Positions 59,485-64,000 of a stretch of DNA of 64,000 bases are shown here, one piece after another. The position numbers and the translations under genes are program-made. The DNA is from an uncultured Clostridia bacterium (lineage in GTDB: Bacteria; Bacillota; Clostridia; Christensenellales; CAG-314). The DNA lies in assembly GCA_947053925.1 (NCBI GenBank), contig CAMRUG010000002.1, positions 238,003 to 302,002 of the forward strand, read 5' to 3'. The stretch's first letter is position 1. The number at the start of each line of letters is the position of its first letter. The notes below the pieces were generated by a model that saw nothing but the letters and a program-made list of their open reading frames with translations, was not told the origin of the DNA and did not search any database.

Positions 59485-60687
59485 TTAACCCAACTTTGCT
59501 TCAAGCATTGTTTCGCGGGCAATAACTAGTTCCTCGTTAGTAGGCACAACAAGTATTTTTACTTTCGAATCTTTTGCTTGAATTTCGGCTATAACTCCGC
59601 GCGGACAACTAGCGTTTTTCTTCTCATCGAGTTTTACGCCTAAATAGTCCATTCCTTGCAACGATTTACTACGAACGACATCGTCGTTTTCGCCTATTCC
59701 TGCAGTAAATACAATTACGTCTACACCGTTTAAAGCAGCAGCATAAGCGCCGATATATTTTTTAACTCCGTAAGTAAACATATTTAATGCGAGTTCCGCA
59801 CGACGGTTACCGTTATTTGCCGCATTAGACAAATCTCTGAAATCAGACGAAACTCCAGAAACACCCAAAACTCCGCACTTCTTGTTAAGATAATTAAGCA
59901 TTTCCGAAACGCTTAAACCTTCCTTTTTAGCAAGATACTCTGCCGCCGAATAATCGATATCTCCGCTTCGAGTTCCCATAGGCACTCCTGCAAGCGGAGT
60001 AAATCCCATTGACGTATCTATACATTCGCCGCCGTTAACAGCCGTAATCGAAGAACCGTTGCCTAAATGACAAGTAATAATTTTTAAACTCTTTAAATCT
60101 TTTTTAAGATACTTTGCCGCTTCCTGCGCTACAAACTTATGACTTGTTCCGTGAGCGCCGTAACGGCGAATCTTGTATTTTTCGTAGTGAGCGTAATCTA
60201 TTGCATACATATACGCGTAGTCAGGCATAGTAAAATGGAATCCCGTATCAAATACCAAAACCATCGGCGTATCAGGCATTTCCAAAAGGCACGCTTTAAT
60301 TCCCACTATCGCCGCAGGATTATGCAAAGGTGCAAGATCCTTTATTTCTTCCATCAATTCCATAGATTCGGGAGTTACAAGCGTCGGTTTTTTAAACGCC
60401 TCACCCGAGGCAACAACGCGGTGTCCAACTCCGTCAATTTCGGACATAGAAGAAATAACGCCAACATCCTTGTCCATTAACTTTTTAAGCACCAACTGAA
60501 CGGCAACGTTATGGTTCGGCATATCTACTTGTTGTTCAATCGTTTTTCCGTGCGCTTTGTAAATAAAGTTTGAATTTTCTATACCTATACGCTCGCAGTT
60601 GCCTTTTGCAAGCACGCTTTCCGTTTCCATATCTATAAGTTGATACTTCAACGAAGAACTTCCCGAGTTAATAACTAATATTTTCAT
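59485..60687 (-). CDS. ackA: acetate kinase
   Basis: MKILVINSGSSSLKYQLIDM, CHLGNGSSITAV, FTAGIGEN. Confidence 0.97.
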   Translation of the reverse strand: MKILVINSGSSSLKYQLIDMETESVLAKGNCERIGIENSNFIYKAHGKTIEQQVDMPNHNVAVQLVLKKLMDKDVGVISSMSEIDGVGHRVVASGEAFKKPTLVTPESMELMEEIKDLAPLHNPAAIVGIKACLLEMPDTPMVLVFDTGFHFTMPDYAYMYAIDYAHYEKYKIRRYGAHGTSHKFVAQEAAKYLKKDLKSLKIITCHLGNGSSITAVNGGECIDTSMGFTPLAGVPMGTRSGDIDYSAAEYLAKKEGLSVSEMLNYLNKKCGVLGVSGVSSDFRDLSNAANNGNRRAELALNMFTYGVKKYIGAYAAALNGVDVIVFTAGIGENDDVVRSKSLQGMDYLGVKLDEKKNASCPRGVIAEIQAKDSKVKILVVPTNEELVIARETMLEAKLG

Positions 60688-60703
60688 TACATTCTACCTC
60701 TAA

Positions 60704-61699
60704 TTATAATTGCGTTTGCAATACCGTTATTGCCACAGCGCCCACTATATCTTCCGCCTTGCAGCCGCGGGACAAGTCGTTTAACGGCTTTGCAAATCCT
60801 TGACAAATAGGGCCTACCGCCATAAAACCGCCAAGACGTTCCGCTATCTTGTACCCGATATTTCCCGCTTGCAAATCGGGGAATATAAATACGTTAGCGT
60901 GTCCGGCAACGGAACTTCCCTTTGCTTTCATTTCGCCGACTGACGGAACTATTGCCGCATCGAACTGAAGTTCGCCGTCCAATTTAATGTCGGGAGCTTT
61001 TTCTTTGGCAATACGCGTCGCTTCCTGAACGAGCGTAACGTTATCGTGTTTTGCACTGCCCTTAGACGAGAAAGACAGCATTGCAACACGGGGTTCGATT
61101 CCCGCTATTGCTTGCGCAGACTTTGCCGTAGCAATTGCGCAATCGGCAAGGCCCTCTGCAGTATATGTCGGGTTAAGACCGCAATCGGCAAACACAACCA
61201 AGCCGTCAGGACAATACTGATTGCCTTGCGGCGGACAAATCATAAGGTTAAAACTGGATACCGCCGAAACTCCTTTTGCTGTTTTAATGATTTGAAGTCC
61301 CGGACGAAGCGTATTAGCAGTAGAATGGCACGCGCCCGAAACGAGTCCGTCGACATCGCCCATTTTCAACATCATCGCACCAAAATACGTTCCGTCTTTT
61401 AAAAGTTCAGCCGCCTGTTCGCTCGTCATACCTTTAGACGCACGTAACTCACATAACTTTGCATTGTACTCGGGCAATTTATCGCTAGTTAAATGGTTTA
61501 CAATTTCTACACCCGAAAGATCAACTTGCGGATTGCTTGCTTTTATTGCATCGGGATTTCCAAGCAATATAATTCTTGCAATGCCCTCTTTCGTTGCCAT
61601 AGCCGCCGCCGCAACAACTCTGCTGTCTTCGCCTTCGCACAAAACGATAGTTTTATTTAGAGTTGCGGCTTTTGCCTTGATTTGTTCCAAAACGTTCAT
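60704..61699 (-). CDS. pta: phosphate acetyltransferase
   Basis: MNVLEQIKAKAATLNKTIVLCEGEDSRVVAAA; adjacent to ackA. Confidence 0.95.
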   Translation of the reverse strand: MNVLEQIKAKAATLNKTIVLCEGEDSRVVAAAAMATKEGIARIILLGNPDAIKASNPQVDLSGVEIVNHLTSDKLPEYNAKLCELRASKGMTSEQAAELLKDGTYFGAMMLKMGDVDGLVSGACHSTANTLRPGLQIIKTAKGVSAVSSFNLMICPPQGNQYCPDGLVVFADCGLNPTYTAEGLADCAIATAKSAQAIAGIEPRVAMLSFSSKGSAKHDNVTLVQEATRIAKEKAPDIKLDGELQFDAAIVPSVGEMKAKGSSVAGHANVFIFPDLQAGNIGYKIAERLGGFMAVGPICQGFAKPLNDLSRGCKAEDIVGAVAITVLQTQL

Positions 61700-61771
61700 A
61701 ATATTCTCCTTATAAAACACTTTATTTATCATTAAATTTTGTGTATAATATCAGTGTCGTTTTACCGATAA

Positions 61772-61800
61772 ATTATAGCATATTGCTTTTACAATGTAAA
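61772..61800 (-). promoter_or_regulatory. predicted sigma-A promoter of pta-ackA-DUF177-rpmF
   Basis: Minus strand TTTACA-N17-TATAAT with extended -10 TGC. Confidence 0.65.
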
Positions 61801-61826
61801 GAAAATTACTAGACTAGGATACAAAA

Positions 61827-62876
61827 ATGACAACAACTGCAATTATCTGTGAATTTAATCCGTTACACTCCGGACATAAAAAACTTATTGATTATGCAAA
61901 AACTTTTTCCGACAGAATCGTTTGCATTATGAGCGGTAATTTTACGCAAAGAGGAATGCCTGCCTGCGCAGATAAATACTCGCGGGCAAAACACGCCGTT
62001 TTATCGGGAGCCGACCTTGTAGTTGAACTTCCGACAATTTACGCTATTGCCTCTGCAGAAAACTTTGCATTGGGCGGAGTGCAAATTGCAAACATTTTAA
62101 AAGTTAACAATCTTCTTTTCGGCAGCGAATGCGGCGACATATCTCAACTACAGGAATGTGCCGTCTTACTTGACGATTCTAATATAAACCGACAAATCGC
62201 ATCCGAGTTATCAAAGGGTGTCAGTTACCCAAAAGCCGTAGCAACGGCATTAGACTCGCATATACTTGAAAGTCCAAATAATATTTTGGCAATAGAATAT
62301 TTACGAGCAATCAAGAAGACTCGATCGAACATTGTTCCCGTAACCGTTAAAAGAGAAAATAATTACAACGGAACGCCGCAACAGTTTGCATCATCCGCCG
62401 CTCTCAGAAATGATAAGGCATTAAGAAATTTATATTCTTATGATTTCGTATCAAAAGACATTGACGACAGCATCGAATTACAGTACAAAGGCTTTGCAAC
62501 CGGCATTTTGGCTTTATACGAAAAAACGCAACTTTCTGAAATAGAAGGAGTTATCGAAGGACTGGAAAACCGAATTTTTAATGCAGATAAAACTTGCGGC
62601 TACGACAAAATGATAGAAGAAATCAAATCGAAACGCTATACCAGACTAAAATTACAACGGATAATTCTAAATGCGATATTAAACATAACTAAAGAAACAG
62701 CCGAACAAAGCAAACAGCAAAAGCCCGAGATAAAAGTTTTGGCAGTAAAAAGCGACAAAGTAAATTTGCTGGCAGGAATAGAAAACAAAAGCGACAAGCT
62801 TACTCTCAAAGCCGACCGACTCTACTATTCATTATCAAATAAAGTACCTCCCACAAAACTAATCAAAATTGATTAA
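61827..62876 (+). CDS. tmcAL: tRNA(Met) cytidine acetate ligase-like nucleotidyltransferase (TmcAL/YlbM)
   Basis: AIICEFNPLHSGHKKLIDYAK...IMSGNFTQRGMPACADKYSRAKHAVLSGADLVVELP. Confidence 0.93.
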   Translation: MTTTAIICEFNPLHSGHKKLIDYAKTFSDRIVCIMSGNFTQRGMPACADKYSRAKHAVLSGADLVVELPTIYAIASAENFALGGVQIANILKVNNLLFGSECGDISQLQECAVLLDDSNINRQIASELSKGVSYPKAVATALDSHILESPNNILAIEYLRAIKKTRSNIVPVTVKRENNYNGTPQQFASSAALRNDKALRNLYSYDFVSKDIDDSIELQYKGFATGILALYEKTQLSEIEGVIEGLENRIFNADKTCGYDKMIEEIKSKRYTRLKLQRIILNAILNITKETAEQSKQQKPEIKVLAVKSDKVNLLAGIENKSDKLTLKADRLYYSLSNKVPPTKLIKID

Positions 62877-63019
62877 CTAAGTTAAATATACTAATTTTGC
62901 TATGAATACCACTATTATGTTAAACATAGTAGTTTAAATTTTGCCCATTATTGATATAAAATCCAGATTTTAGACAAAATACTCTTTATTTTTTTTAAAT
63001 AAGCACAATAGATTTTATT

Positions 63020-63907
63020 GTGAAATATTTAAAAGTTTTTGCAACAGCAATATTTATCTGTATAATAACAATATTTATATCTGCACCGTCAAAGTATATG
63101 CAGAGCTTTTTTGACGGCATAACCATTTGGGCTTATAACGTATTACCCGCAATATTTCCATTTACCGTCATAACTACAGTCACATTAAAATTGCAATCTG
63201 AAAACAGATATTCTTTTACAAAGTGCTTATTCAATATTGACTGCGACAAAATCCTGCTATCGAGTATTATTTGCGGATACCCTATCGGCGCAAAATGCAT
63301 AGCTGACAGTAACGCAGATACAAATACGTCCACAAAAATGTGTGCGTTTTGTTCCACGGCAGGGCCTATATTTATGATTGCAACCGTAGGAGCAAAACTG
63401 TTACAAAGCACTACGGCTACCGTCATAATAATAATCGTGCATATATGTTCGGCAATAATTAACGGTTTAATTTTCAAAACAAAAAAAACTTCTCAAATAT
63501 CCAATGTAAGCCTTAGCGATAGAAAAGAAAATCTCGGAGATATAGTTACGAATTCGGCTTTGTCGATTATTTCAGTCGGCGGATTGATAGCATTGTTCTA
63601 TATGTTTACCGATATGATAAAATGTTTGTTGCCGGAATATATTACCGATAATTTAGTATTCGGTTTTGCAATAGGATTATTTGAAATGACAAACGGACTT
63701 TTTGCAATATGTAAACTTGCAGATATTACTACCGCAACCGTGTTATGCAGTGCATTGCTGTCTTTTGGCGGACTGTGCGTTTTTTTGCAGTGTTTTGCTT
63801 TTTTAAGCAATAAAAACGTTAAACCGTTAGATATTATCAAAATGAAACTTATACAATCTTCTATAGCTACTATTTTGAGCTTTATTTTGGTAAAAATATT
63901 TATGTGA
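63020..63907 (+). CDS. YlbJ-like integral membrane protein (GTG start)
   Basis: Multi-TM, NVLPAIFPFTVIT...GYPIGAKCIAD...CSTAGPIFMIATVG; adjacent to ylbM homologue. Confidence 0.75.
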   Translation: MKYLKVFATAIFICIITIFISAPSKYMQSFFDGITIWAYNVLPAIFPFTVITTVTLKLQSENRYSFTKCLFNIDCDKILLSSIICGYPIGAKCIADSNADTNTSTKMCAFCSTAGPIFMIATVGAKLLQSTTATVIIIIVHICSAIINGLIFKTKKTSQISNVSLSDRKENLGDIVTNSALSIISVGGLIALFYMFTDMIKCLLPEYITDNLVFGFAIGLFEMTNGLFAICKLADITTATVLCSALLSFGGLCVFLQCFAFLSNKNVKPLDIIKMKLIQSSIATILSFILVKIFM

Positions 63908-64000
63908 GCATCTACTACAACGCTCTACGCTCACATTACGTCAATTAGCCTAGATTTAATATAAAGCATATCAAAAAGAAATTTGAAATTTTAGAAAAAA

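Noticed and set aside
61083-61110. tRNA T-arm-like GGGGTTCGATTCCCG
   Set aside because: Lies in frame within pta (minus-strand AGIEPRV codons) and no acceptor, D or anticodon arms surround it.
1-64000. CRISPR arrays and rRNA/tRNA genes
   Set aside because: No regularly spaced direct repeats and no convincing tRNA cloverleaf or rRNA sequence noticed on reading; a tRNAscan/Infernal run would be decisive.

Overview
AT-rich, Bacillota/Clostridia-like chromosomal window, mostly minus-strand housekeeping operons. In window order: nrnA(partial)-rbfA-infB-ylxQ-ylxR-nusA-rimP, a polC-like remnant, ispG-rseP-dxr-cdsA-uppS-frr-pyrH-tsf-rpsB, an isc-type cluster, trxA/rseC, aspS-hslU-hslV-trmFO-topA-dprA-comM, rplS, yraN-rnhB-rbgA-trmD-rimM-khpA-rpsP-ffh-ylxM, ftsY-smc-rnc, and rpmF-DUF177-ackA-pta. 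Two plus-strand genes (tmcAL and a ylbJ-like gene) end the window. The conserved ftsY/ylxM junction is split by a ~13.2 kb accessory island (about 40.1-53.2 kb). The island carries a compact six-gene operon: TIR-DUF6273 fusion, 717-aa coiled-coil protein, KGGAGRSS-type ParA/MinD-like ATPase, 768-aa orphan, GNAT, and a membrane TrkA-N/RyR-like protein. It looks like an undescribed NTPase/TIR conflict or signalling system. Its TIR gene contains a G9 homopolymer just before the predicted catalytic-Glu region, so it is a candidate phase-variable ON/OFF switch. Other notable items are a PolC-derived ORF at the polC locus with no polymerase domain and an eroded exonuclease active site, a Shine-Dalgarno decoy hairpin in the rimP-nusA leader, and an unlisted 40-aa ORF ending the isc operon. 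All family assignments were made by eye from motifs and synteny; no searches were run.
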